Assembly (NCBI RefSeq): GCF_034314165.1 | Contig: NZ_JAVIWK010000001.1 | Location: 3,859,001-3,923,000 of the forward strand | DNA: 64,000 nt | Direction of reading: 5' to 3' | Source: Pseudomonas sp. Bout1 | GTDB taxonomy: Bacteria > Pseudomonadota > Gammaproteobacteria > Pseudomonadales > Pseudomonadaceae | Part shown: piece after piece, positions 53,854-62,257 of the stretch | Layout of the letters: each line of letters starts with the position of its first letter | How positions within the stretch are numbered: position 1 is the stretch's first letter | Position numbers and translations under genes: made by a program | The notes under the pieces: model-generated | Told to the model about the DNA's origin: nothing | Databases searched by the model: none | Seen by the model: the letters and a program-made list of their open reading frames with translations, nothing else

Positions 53854-53874
53854 GCGTTCGGCTATGCTGAACGC
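53854..53874. promoter_or_regulatory. Palindrome GCGTTC-nGC-n3-GCn-GAACGC, likely operator of the itaconate LysR
   Basis: 21-bp interrupted palindrome with 16 symmetric bases (GCGTTC and GAACGC arms, inner GC/GC pairs), 25 bases before the LysR ATG and about 75 before ich. Best candidate binding site in the divergent promoter. Confidence 0.6.
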
Positions 53875-53898
53875 CGCTGACCGAAACCGGAGCCTTCC

Positions 53899-54810
53899 AT
53901 GCACTTTGATCTGGCTGACTTACGCCTGTTTATCCATATCGCCGAGTCCCCGAGCCTGACCCAGGGCGCCAAGCGTGCCTTCCTCTCGCCGGCCGCCGCC
54001 AGTGCGCGGATCAAGGCCCTGGAAGGTCAACTCGACACACGGCTGCTGTACCGCGACAGCCGTGGCGTGGAGATCACCCCGGCGGGCGAACGGCTGTTGC
54101 ACCATGCGCGGTTGATCATGCGCCAGGTGGATTACCTGAAAAGCGAGTTCACCCAGTACGGCATCGATTCGGCCGGGCACATCCGCATCTTTGCCAACAC
54201 CACTGCCGTAACCGAGTTTCTCCCGGAAGTACTGGCCGGCTTCCTGTCCCAGCGTCCCGGTGTGACCGTAGACCTGCAGGAGCGGCTGTCACGGGACATT
54301 GTGCGAGGTGTGCTCGATGGCACCAGTGACATGGGCATCATTGCCGGCCCGGTGGAAGCGTCGGGCTTGCAGGTGTTGCACTTCAGCACCGACCATCTGG
54401 TGCTGACGGTGCCGGTGGGGCACCCGCTGGCGGGCCAGCCTTCGGTGACGCTGGAGCAAACCCTGGCCTATCAGCATATCGGCCTGCATGACGGCAGCAC
54501 GCTGTTGAGCTTCCTGCGCGAGCATGTGGAGCGGCTGGGCAAGCACCTGTCGCTGCGCATCCAGATGTCGAGTTTCGAAGCGATTTGCAGGATGGTCGAG
54601 GCTGGCGTGGGTATCGGCATCATCCCCGAGTCGGCGGCGGTACGGCACAGCCGGACGATGCAGTTGGTGACGGTGAAGCTGGATGAAGCCTGGGCGGTGC
54701 GTGAGCGCAGTATCCTGGTGCGCGAGCTTGAGGCGCTGCCGGGGACTATTCGGGCGCTGATCGCGACCTTGATGCCGGAGAAGGAACCCCCACGCCTGGC
54801 GAACGCCTAA
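53899..54810 (+). CDS. LysR-family regulator of the itaconate operon
   Basis: 303 residues. Winged helix LADLRLFIHIAESPSLTQGA with AFLSPAAASARIKALEGQLD. Effector domain from HIRIFANTTAVTEFLPEVLA. The same position in P. aeruginosa and Yersinia is held by a LysR protein that responds to itaconate. GGAG lies before ATG 53899. Divergent from ich with a strong palindrome between. Confidence 0.88.
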   Translation: MHFDLADLRLFIHIAESPSLTQGAKRAFLSPAAASARIKALEGQLDTRLLYRDSRGVEITPAGERLLHHARLIMRQVDYLKSEFTQYGIDSAGHIRIFANTTAVTEFLPEVLAGFLSQRPGVTVDLQERLSRDIVRGVLDGTSDMGIIAGPVEASGLQVLHFSTDHLVLTVPVGHPLAGQPSVTLEQTLAYQHIGLHDGSTLLSFLREHVERLGKHLSLRIQMSSFEAICRMVEAGVGIGIIPESAAVRHSRTMQLVTVKLDEAWAVRERSILVRELEALPGTIRALIATLMPEKEPPRLANA

Positions 54811-54853
54811 GGTGTTGTGAAGGACATCCACCTTGTGTAAAGGAGATCAGGCC

Positions 54854-55342
54854 ATGCAACTTGAAGGTTCCTGCCATTGCGGCGCGGTTACGTTCAGCCT
54901 CGAAAGTACTCATCCGTACCCCTACCAGCGGTGCTATTGCTCGATTTGCCGCAAGACCCAAGGCGGCGGCGGGTATGCGATCAACCTTGGGGGCGACGCC
55001 AACAGCCTCAAGGTACGGGGGCGCAAGGCAATTTCGATTTATCACGCACGGATGAAGGCCCCGGGTGATAGCCGGGCGCATGCGAGCACGGCCGAGCGGC
55101 ATTTTTGTTCACAGTGTGGCTCGGGGTTGTGGTTGTTCAGCCCGCAGTGGCCGGAGTTGATTCATCCGTTTGCTTCGGCGATTGATACGCCATTGCCGGT
55201 GCCGCCCGAGCATACGCATTTGATGCTGGGGTCGAAGGCGCCGTGGGTGGAAGTCAGCGTGCGCAAGGGCGACCTGCAGTTCGAAGAATACCCACAGGAA
55301 TCCATTGCCCAGTGGCATGAACGATTGGGCCTGGGCAGTTAA
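54854..55342 (+). CDS. GFA/CENP-V family zinc protein
   Basis: 162 residues from ATG 54854 with AGGAG upstream. Cys pattern of the glutathione-dependent formaldehyde-activating fold: GSCHCGAV, RCYCSICRKTQGGGG, and HFCSQCGSGLW bind two Zn. Members capture formaldehyde-glutathione or have unknown small-molecule roles. Stands alone after the itaconate regulator. Confidence 0.9.
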   Translation: MQLEGSCHCGAVTFSLESTHPYPYQRCYCSICRKTQGGGGYAINLGGDANSLKVRGRKAISIYHARMKAPGDSRAHASTAERHFCSQCGSGLWLFSPQWPELIHPFASAIDTPLPVPPEHTHLMLGSKAPWVEVSVRKGDLQFEEYPQESIAQWHERLGLGS

Positions 55343-55436
55343 CAGTCTTTGACAGTTTACCGACAAAGCTGGCAAAGACTGTCGACCGCCCTGCCCCTAG
55401 CATTTGAGCATCCAAACCACCCCCAGGGTGCTCACT

Positions 55437-57260
55437 ATGTTTCGCACATTGCGCAGTATCCCGTTGCTGGGTTGCCTGCTCGGCAGCCTGGGCTGTCACG
55501 GCCAGCCACCGGCCCCACCGCCGATCCCCAAGGGCGACTACAGCGCAATCATCCGCTATCTGCAACACCGTATCCCCTATGAGATGGCCAGGCAAAACAT
55601 CCCCGGCCTGTCCATCGCCCTGGTCAACGGCCAGGAGCTGATCTGGGCCAGGGGCTTTGGCCTTGCCGACAAAGCCCAGGGCATTCCGGTCACCCCGAAT
55701 ACCGCGTTCCGCGCCGGCGCGATCTCCAAACTGCTCACGGCCACCGCCGCCCTGCAACTGGTGGAACAGCAGCGCCTGGCCCTTGATGCGCCGATCCAGG
55801 ACACCCTGCGTGAGTTCTACGTACGCTCGCGCTTCCATACCGACCAGGGCGCCGCCGACCGCGACATCACCCTGCGCCGCCTGCTCAGTCACCAGTCCGG
55901 CCTGCCCAGCGAACACCTGCGTGACCTGCGCAATACGTTCGCCATGAGCCAGATGCCGTTGCGCGTTTCCGGGGTGTGGTTGAGCACGCCCCCGGGAACC
56001 CAAGTGGCCTACTCCAACCTCGGTTACGCCCTGGCCGGCGCCGCCATCGAGCGCAGCAGCGGGCAAGACTTCGAGAACCGGCTGCAAAGCAACCTGTTCA
56101 AGCCTCTGGAGATGAACCAGTCGAGCTTCCTCGGCACGGGCGCACAACTGGGTTACCGGGCCCTCGGTTACGAGAACGGCACTGCCAGCGTCGACGCCCA
56201 GGTGCGCGACCTTGCGGCAGGAGGCCTGTGGACCAGCCCCAAAGATCTCAGCCACTACGTGCGAATGCTCTTCGCCCAGGGCCGCTACAAAGACCAACAG
56301 GTACTGGGCAGCGCGTCGATCGACGAAATGTTCGCCCGGCAAAACACCGGCAACGCCCTGGACTTCGACTGCCAGATGGGCCTGGGCTGGTTTCTGGCCC
56401 CCTGTGGTGACGAACCGGTTGGCCCCGGCATACGCACCTACCAGCACAGCGGTGGCGGGGATGATTTCGCCGCACAATTGACGGTGCTGCCAGACCAGCA
56501 ACTGGCCGTGATCGTGATGGCCAACGACAGCAATGCCGAAGAGATGGTGGTGTCCCTGACCACTGACGCCCTGCGCCTGATGCTCCAGGCCCAGACCGGC
56601 GACCCGGTGTGTGCCGATAGCTGCCAGGCGCCGACCCACGGCCTTAAAATCCGCCAGGTCCCCGCCGCCATTGACCGCCAGCGCCTGGCCGGGTTCTACG
56701 CCACGGCCTGGGGTATTTTCCGTATCAAGGACGAAAACGGCCAGTTGTACGGCGAGTTGGCCGACACCCGTTTTGAACTGCTGCGCGACGGCCAGGGCTG
56801 GCTGCGGGCCCAGCAGAAATTCCTCGGTTTCTGGCTCAAGGACCTGGGTGAACTGGGCCGCGTACAGCTGGATGTGGTGACGGTGCAAGGACGCCAGATG
56901 CTCACCGCCCGCAGTCATGGCCAGCGGGTGCCCGTGGGCGAGCGTATCGCACAGACGCCTGTGAGCCGCACTTGGGCCGACACCATCGGCACCTATCAAG
57001 TGCTCAACACCCACGAGCCCGACGCGCCCTTGAGCGGCATCAGCGTACGCCTGGAAGACGGCTTCCTGGTGATACGCGGCCAATTGCACGACGAACCGCT
57101 GACCGACTACATCTTGCTGCCCGTGGACAACGCCCACGCGGTGCTTGCCGGCAACGGCTACGGCCTGGGCGACACCGTGAGCCGCCAGGTCAACGGCCTG
57201 AGCGCCTCCGGCTACCACTTCAAACGTACCGACTCCCCCCACAACCCCTTGAGCCTCTGA
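55437..57260 (+). CDS. Serine-beta-lactamase-like lipoprotein lacking the nucleophilic serine
   Basis: 607 residues from ATG 55437, whose signal ends in a lipobox-like LLGCLLGSLGC. The beta-lactamase/PBP-like domain covers about 45-390. The usual SxxK motif reads FRAGAISKLLTATAAL: Ala 95 stands where the nucleophilic Ser belongs, while Lys 98, the YSN motif (Tyr 192) and HSGGGDDF (His 337) remain. About 200 further residues form beta-rich C-terminal repeats. It may bind ligand without cleaving it. Six bases before mipA, and next to a ParRS-like system; in P. aeruginosa a related gene (PA1797) adjoins parRS. Confidence 0.87.
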   Translation: MFRTLRSIPLLGCLLGSLGCHGQPPAPPPIPKGDYSAIIRYLQHRIPYEMARQNIPGLSIALVNGQELIWARGFGLADKAQGIPVTPNTAFRAGAISKLLTATAALQLVEQQRLALDAPIQDTLREFYVRSRFHTDQGAADRDITLRRLLSHQSGLPSEHLRDLRNTFAMSQMPLRVSGVWLSTPPGTQVAYSNLGYALAGAAIERSSGQDFENRLQSNLFKPLEMNQSSFLGTGAQLGYRALGYENGTASVDAQVRDLAAGGLWTSPKDLSHYVRMLFAQGRYKDQQVLGSASIDEMFARQNTGNALDFDCQMGLGWFLAPCGDEPVGPGIRTYQHSGGGDDFAAQLTVLPDQQLAVIVMANDSNAEEMVVSLTTDALRLMLQAQTGDPVCADSCQAPTHGLKIRQVPAAIDRQRLAGFYATAWGIFRIKDENGQLYGELADTRFELLRDGQGWLRAQQKFLGFWLKDLGELGRVQLDVVTVQGRQMLTARSHGQRVPVGERIAQTPVSRTWADTIGTYQVLNTHEPDAPLSGISVRLEDGFLVIRGQLHDEPLTDYILLPVDNAHAVLAGNGYGLGDTVSRQVNGLSASGYHFKRTDSPHNPLSL

Positions 57261-57266
57261 CCTCAC

Positions 57267-58070
57267 ATGAAGACCATCACGCACACCAAAAACCTCTGCC
57301 TGTCCTTCACGTCGCTGTGCCTGCTGGCCGGCGCTGACACCCTGCTGGCCGACGACTGGGAATACACCCTCAAGGCCGGCGTGGCCAACCTGCCCCGCTA
57401 CAGCGGCAGCGACGAGCGAGTGACCGCGCCGCTGCTGGGAGCAGCAATCGTGAGCCCGTGGGGGATCTTCCTCGACACCGACAAGGGCCTGGGCTGGGGG
57501 TATGACGGCGCCGGTGTGAGTTTGAGTGCCTACATCGGCGCCAGCGGCTCACGCAAGGACGAGAGCAGGAGCGGGCGCCCGGGCTCGAAGAAACTCAAGG
57601 GCATGGGCGAGATCAAGACCCGCGCCCAAGTTGGTGTGAGTGGCAGCTATAACCTGGGCGGGGTGGTTGTCGGTGCGACCCTGGAGCATGCGCTTGAGGA
57701 GGATGATCACAAAGATGCCGGCAAGGCCTTCACCCACCTGGAACTGAGCCTGGGCAGCAACCTGTATGACGGTGACTACGGTTCCCTGGATGCCAGCGTC
57801 AGCAGCCATTTTGGCGACAGCAATTACCTGCAGACGTGGTACGGGGTAACGACCGGCCAGGCCGCGCAAAGTCGCTTCAAGGCCTACAAGACCAGCGGCG
57901 GCAATATCAGCAACGGGATGAATTTGGTGTGGAGTCTTCCGATCAGCGAGCACACAAAGCTTTCGACTCTGTTGGATGTGCAGTACCTGGCGGACAAGGC
58001 CGGCCAAAGCCCGATTGTGGAGCGACGGTTGCAGACGTCGGTGATGGGGATGGTTGAGTACACCTTCTAA
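57267..58070 (+). CDS. mipA: MipA/OmpV-family outer-membrane protein
   Basis: 267 residues with signal peptide (LCLSFTSLCLLAGADTLLA). Family features: WEYTLKAGVANLPRYSGSDE, RVTAPLLGAAIVSPWGIFLD, GLGWGYDGAGVSLSAYIGAS, and terminal strand VMGMVEYTF ending in Phe. Outer-membrane barrel; in E. coli MipA links peptidoglycan synthesis and hydrolysis, and in P. aeruginosa a MipA homologue is tied to polymyxin response. Operon with the upstream lipoprotein. Confidence 0.9.
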   Translation: MKTITHTKNLCLSFTSLCLLAGADTLLADDWEYTLKAGVANLPRYSGSDERVTAPLLGAAIVSPWGIFLDTDKGLGWGYDGAGVSLSAYIGASGSRKDESRSGRPGSKKLKGMGEIKTRAQVGVSGSYNLGGVVVGATLEHALEEDDHKDAGKAFTHLELSLGSNLYDGDYGSLDASVSSHFGDSNYLQTWYGVTTGQAAQSRFKAYKTSGGNISNGMNLVWSLPISEHTKLSTLLDVQYLADKAGQSPIVERRLQTSVMGMVEYTF

Positions 58071-58089
58071 GGTGACAACCCAATCAGAA

Positions 58090-58178
58090 TGTGGGAGCTG
58101 GCTTGCCTGCGATACAGACACCTCGGTCTTTCAGTTAGACACGGGTGATGCTATCGCAGGCAAGCCAGCTCCCACAGT
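58090..58178. repeat. REP pair, GGAGCTGGCTTGC family
   Basis: GTGGGAGCTGGCTTGCCTGC and its complement around an ACACC loop, between mipA and the convergent sensor kinase. Confidence 0.85.
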
Positions 58179-58202
58179 TGATCTTCTCAGCCTTCGAGAG
58201 GG

Positions 58203-59480
58203 CTACTCGACATACGCCCAGGTCATCCGGAACGACGCCCCGCCCCACTCCGAATCCAGCACTTCAACCTGCCCGCCGTGCCACTGGCACACCCGCCGCA
58301 CCAGCGCCAGGCCGAGGCCAAAGCCGCCGGTACGGCGGTCGCGGCTGGCGTCCAGGCGCAGGAACGGCTCGAAAATCTTCGCCCGCCCCTCCATCGGTAC
58401 CCCGGGGCCGTCGTCATTGACCCGCACTTCATAACCGGCGCCAAACTTCACCAGCGACACTTCCACGCGCCGGTCGGCGTAGCGAATCGCGTTGCGCAAC
58501 AGGTTGATCACGGCCCGCGCCATAAAGCGCGGTTCGATGCGGATGCAGTCGACTTCGCAGGTGCGCAGCAGCAACTGCACGCCCGCCGCCTCGGCTTCCA
58601 GGGCCACACTGCCGATCACGCTGTCGAGCCAGCTGTGGGCCTCGATGCTTTCCCGGGTGATCTGCGTGGCGCCGCGCTCCAGGCTGGCGTAGGTCAACAG
58701 TTCCGAGACCATTTCTTCCAGCTCGCCGAGGTCGGCGTACATGTCGGCGATCAGTGCGCGGCTCTCCCGTGGATCGGCCTGTTGCTTGAGCTGGTCGAGT
58801 TCAAACGACAGCCGTGCAATCGGTGTACGCAGTTCGTGGGAGACCGCATTGGTCAGTTCACGCTGATTGGCGATCAGGCTTTCGATACGCTCGGCCATCT
58901 GGTTGAAGTGGCCCGCCAGCTCGCGCACGGTGGAACGGCGTGGCAGCAGGATGCGCGACCCCAGGTCGTTGTCGCCAAAGCGTTGAGCGGCCAGGCGGAT
59001 GTGCTCCAGGTCCCGCCAATGGGGCCGTACCCAGAAATACAGTACGATCGCCAGGCACAGGCCAAGGAAGCCATACGCCCACAGGTACAGCCACTTGGGT
59101 TCTTCAGGCAGTTTGATTTCCAGCAGTTGCTGGCCGCCGTCGATGCTGGCGATGAACTCCATGAAATCACCGCGCACCACCAACAGCCCACCCGCCAGTA
59201 ATTGCTGCTCGCGCTCGGTCAGCTTGAGGCTGTCCTGCTGCACCAGGGCCAGGCGCAGCCCGTAGTGCGGTTGCAACTCGGCCAGGCGGGCCGTGCGCGC
59301 TTCACCGGCCAGCGGCCGCAATTGCTCCACCAACCCGTACGCCGGGCCGCGCAGGGCTTCACGGTTGTAGGTTTCGTTGGCCTCCGGCAGCAACTCATCG
59401 AAGGTGTAGTTCACCAGCCAGATCGCCCCTGCCAAGCCAATCGCCAGGATGATATACAGCCGCAGAAACAGCCTTAACAT
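58203..59480 (-). CDS. Sensor histidine kinase, ParS/RstB-like
   Basis: 425 residues. TM1 (LYIILAIGLAGAIWLVNYTF), a periplasmic sensor of about 120 residues, TM2 near 150 (LYLWAYGFLGLCLAIVLYFW), HAMP, then AVSHELRTPIARLSFELDQL with the phosphorylated His, and N/G boxes (NLLRNAIRYADR; NDDGPGVPME; GGFGLGLALVRRV). Its ATG follows the TAG of the regulator gene with no gap (GGGAGG in the last codons). Size and neighbours match ParS of P. aeruginosa, a sensor of cationic peptides, but the sensor domain alone cannot prove it. Confidence 0.9.
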   Translation of the reverse strand: MLRLFLRLYIILAIGLAGAIWLVNYTFDELLPEANETYNREALRGPAYGLVEQLRPLAGEARTARLAELQPHYGLRLALVQQDSLKLTEREQQLLAGGLLVVRGDFMEFIASIDGGQQLLEIKLPEEPKWLYLWAYGFLGLCLAIVLYFWVRPHWRDLEHIRLAAQRFGDNDLGSRILLPRRSTVRELAGHFNQMAERIESLIANQRELTNAVSHELRTPIARLSFELDQLKQQADPRESRALIADMYADLGELEEMVSELLTYASLERGATQITRESIEAHSWLDSVIGSVALEAEAAGVQLLLRTCEVDCIRIEPRFMARAVINLLRNAIRYADRRVEVSLVKFGAGYEVRVNDDGPGVPMEGRAKIFEPFLRLDASRDRRTGGFGLGLALVRRVCQWHGGQVEVLDSEWGGASFRMTWAYVE

Positions 59481-60188
59481 CTAAACCTCCCAGGCGAACG
59501 GATTGAACAGGTAGCCCTTGCCCCAGATTGTCTTGATGCACACCGGTTCCCGGGGGTTGTCGTTTAGCTTGCCGCGCAGCTTGCTGATGTACACGTCGAC
59601 GCTGCGATTAAGCCCGTCAAAGGCAATCCCGCGCATGCGGTTGAGAATGTCATCGCGGGAGAGGATTTTCCCGGCGGCGCTGGCGAGCAACCACAGCAGT
59701 TCGAACTCCATGGTGGTCATGTCGATCTTCTCACCGCCCAGGCTCACCACCCGGCAACTGCGATCAATGGCCAGCCGGCCGAACTCAAGGGCGCCGCGCA
59801 CTGTAGGTTCCGGTGTCTGGCGCCGCTGCAGGGCACGCAGGCGGGCCAGCAGCACCGGCGGCTTGATGGGCTTGATCACATAGTCGTCGGCACCGGATTC
59901 CAGGCCGAGGATGTGGTCCAGGTCGTCTTCCTTGGCTGTGAGGATCACGATCGGCGTGTCGGACACATTGCGAATTTCGCGGCACACATGCAGGCCGCTT
60001 TGGCCGGGTAGCATCAGGTCGAGCACGACGATCTTGGGCTTGAACTCCAGGAACGCCGCCAGCGCCAGGTCACCCCGGTGCACGGCCAGCACCTCGAAGC
60101 CATGCTGGGACAGGAAATGGGCGATCAGCCCCGCCAGCTTCTGATCGTCCTCCACGAGCAATACTTTGCCGAGACCCAAGTTATCCAT
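59481..60188 (-). CDS. OmpR-family response regulator, ParR/RstA-like
   Basis: 235 residues, the length of ParR. Receiver domain: VLLVEDDQKLAGLIAHFLSQ acidic pocket, phosphoacceptor Asp 57 in VVLDLMLPG, and Lys in VIKPIKPPV. The C-terminal winged helix has FELLWLLASAAGKILSRDDI and GLNRSVDVYISKLRGKLNDN. Expected to activate the adjacent lipoprotein/mipA genes. Promoter region faces the MFS gene at 60343. Confidence 0.92.
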   Translation of the reverse strand: MDNLGLGKVLLVEDDQKLAGLIAHFLSQHGFEVLAVHRGDLALAAFLEFKPKIVVLDLMLPGQSGLHVCREIRNVSDTPIVILTAKEDDLDHILGLESGADDYVIKPIKPPVLLARLRALQRRQTPEPTVRGALEFGRLAIDRSCRVVSLGGEKIDMTTMEFELLWLLASAAGKILSRDDILNRMRGIAFDGLNRSVDVYISKLRGKLNDNPREPVCIKTIWGKGYLFNPFAWEV

Positions 60189-60342
60189 AATTTTCCAGTG
60201 CGCGCGCGGATTGAAGTGCAGGCATTATAGGGTGCAGCCGGCTAACCAGAGCAGGCGGCCATCACTGGCCGACGAAGCTTCATGCTTTTAAGAGTTTTTA
60301 ACAAATAGCCTGCAATCTTTAACGCCATTCACAGGGAGTTGT

Positions 60343-61548
60343 ATGCGCAAGGATTACCTGGCGTTCTTTATTTCGATGTTTTTGTCACGCCTGGCTGACC
60401 AGACCCTGTTGTTCATCGTGCCGTTGATCGTGTTCCAGACCACCAACAGTGTGTCCTGGGCGGGCCTGGCCTTTTTTGTCGAGTCCTTGCCGCGTTACCT
60501 GTCGTTTCCGGTGTGCGGGGCATTGTGCGACAAGTACCCCGCCGTGCGCATCCTGCATATCAGCCAGGTTTTCCGGGCGTTGGCCTGCGTGGTGGCGGTG
60601 CTGTTGTACGGGATGTTTGACGGGATTTACTGGATTGTCATGCTTTCAGCGCTGTGTGGCGTACTGACCACCCAAGGCATCATGGCCCGGGAAGTGCTGC
60701 TGCCGCATGTCTTCAAGCACTACAGCTATGCCAAGACTTTGTCCTATTCACAAATCGCCGACCAGGCCGGGCTGGTGCTGGGCCCCTTGGTGGCCGCGCT
60801 GATGCTGGAAATAGGGGCCTGGCACTGGGTGGTACTGGGGATTGCCGGGCTGTTCCTGCTGGCGGACCTGGCGATGCGTATCTGGCAACGCAACACCACG
60901 GTCAACCTTCAGACCTTCGAACAACACAAAGACATTTGGCTGCAACCGTTGCGCATAGCCTTCAGGCATATCCGCGACCTGCCGGAGCTGAAAAAAATCA
61001 TCGCCCTGGCGGTGGGCGTGAACCTGATCATCGGCGTCACCCTGGCGACTTCGGCCGCGCTGGTCATCGGTCAATATGCCGCCGGCAAGGACGCCTACGC
61101 CGGGTTGCAGGCAGCGGGCGCCGTGGTGACCATCGCCATCCTGTTCTACCTGGCGCGTGCTTCGCTGCCGCTCAAGGTGCTGGGCGGCTTGTCATATTCG
61201 ATGATTGCCGCGGGAGCGCTGGTGACCGCCATCAGCCCGAATATATGGGTTTATACCGTGGGTTTCCTGCTGGTGAGCGGTTTTGACAAGATGTTCAATG
61301 TGTACATCCGCAGCACCCGTCAACGGGTGATTCCGGTCCAGGACTTTGGCAAGACGGTGGGTGTGTTGACGTTGCTCAACAACCTCTCGCAGCCATTGGC
61401 CGGGTTGTTGATTGCACTGCTGGCAGCGCCGCTGGGGACGCAAAAGGTGATCCTGATACTGGCCGGGATCACCGCGCTGATCGGTGGGCTGGTGTACGTG
61501 GTGTCAGGCCGGCACGCCGCTGTGAAAGCGGAACTCGACGTCCGGTGA
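60343..61548 (+). CDS. MFS transporter
   Basis: 401 residues, about 12 hydrophobic helices. Begins MRKDYLAFFISMFLSRLADQ; PVCGALCDKYPAVRILHISQ resembles MFS motif A (GxxxDK). Similar to MFS_3-type (siderophore/drug exporter-like) proteins. Substrate unknown. Divergent from the response regulator, which may control it. Its last 45 bases overlap the convergent miaE. Confidence 0.88.
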   Translation: MRKDYLAFFISMFLSRLADQTLLFIVPLIVFQTTNSVSWAGLAFFVESLPRYLSFPVCGALCDKYPAVRILHISQVFRALACVVAVLLYGMFDGIYWIVMLSALCGVLTTQGIMAREVLLPHVFKHYSYAKTLSYSQIADQAGLVLGPLVAALMLEIGAWHWVVLGIAGLFLLADLAMRIWQRNTTVNLQTFEQHKDIWLQPLRIAFRHIRDLPELKKIIALAVGVNLIIGVTLATSAALVIGQYAAGKDAYAGLQAAGAVVTIAILFYLARASLPLKVLGGLSYSMIAAGALVTAISPNIWVYTVGFLLVSGFDKMFNVYIRSTRQRVIPVQDFGKTVGVLTLLNNLSQPLAGLLIALLAAPLGTQKVILILAGITALIGGLVYVVSGRHAAVKAELDVR

Positions 61549-62106
61549 CTCGATCAGCTCCTGCTCGGCGGCGCGCACCCGGTCGATGACCTGGGCAATG
61601 TCCTTGGCGTCGCCGTACTGGTAAGCCAGTTTCAGGTAACCCTGGAAATGCCGGGCCTCGCTTTTGAGCAGGCCGAAGTAGAACTTGCCGAGTTCCTCGT
61701 CCAAATGCGGCACCAGCGCTTCGAAACGCTCGCAACTGCGGGCTTCGATAAAGGCGCCGACCACCAGGGTGTCCACCAGCTTTACCGGCTCATGGCTGCG
61801 TACCACTTTGCGCAGACCCGAGGCGTAACGGCTGGCAGAGAGCTGGCGCAGTTCAATCTTGCGCTTCTTCATCAGGCGCATGACTTGCTCGTGGTGCACC
61901 AACTCTTCGCGGGCCAGGCGCGACATCAGGTTGATCAGGTCGACGTGGGAATGGTACTTGGCGATCAGACTCAAGGCGGTGCTGGCGGCCTTGAATTCGC
62001 AGTTCTTGTGGTCGATCAGCAGGGTTTCCTGGTCGGCCAACGCGGCCTGGACCCAGCCGTCGGGGGTGCGGCAACCGAGGAATTCGTGGATTTCTGGCAG
62101 GTTCAT
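61504..62106 (-). CDS. miaE: tRNA-(ms2io6A)-hydroxylase MiaE
   Basis: 200 residues from ATG 62106; a TTG at 62121 would add five. Di-iron ferritin-like four-helix bundle: CEFKAASTALSLIAKYHSHV, LAREELVHHEQVMRLMKKRK (ExxH), EARSCERFEALVPHLDEELG and SEARHFQGYLKLAYQYG (ExxH). It hydroxylates the isopentenyl side chain at A37 of tRNA and needs oxygen. Divergent from the universal stress gene with an Anr box between. Confidence 0.94.
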   Translation of the reverse strand: MNLPEIHEFLGCRTPDGWVQAALADQETLLIDHKNCEFKAASTALSLIAKYHSHVDLINLMSRLAREELVHHEQVMRLMKKRKIELRQLSASRYASGLRKVVRSHEPVKLVDTLVVGAFIEARSCERFEALVPHLDEELGKFYFGLLKSEARHFQGYLKLAYQYGDAKDIAQVIDRVRAAEQELIESPDVEFRFHSGVPA

Positions 62107-62179
62107 CGGGCTCACGGGCAAAGATTCACAAAAGGCCGGCGATTATACCGACCGCGCCGCAGACCGCCAGCCACTGGGC

Positions 62180-62222
62180 TTGATGTGCATCAACATGACG
62201 TGAGCCGGGCAGCAACTATAGT
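62180..62222 (+). promoter_or_regulatory. Anr/FNR box (TTGAT-n4-ATCAA) and -10 of the uspA-type gene
   Basis: Perfect Anr/FNR consensus at 62180-62193 (centre 62186.5). TATAGT at 62217-62222 fits a -10, giving a start site near 62228, so the box would be centred at about -41.5, the class II activator position. The universal stress protein ATG follows at 62258. Confidence 0.75.
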
Positions 62223-62257
62223 TGTTCCACGCCCACCCATTTTTGGAGAACCCGACT

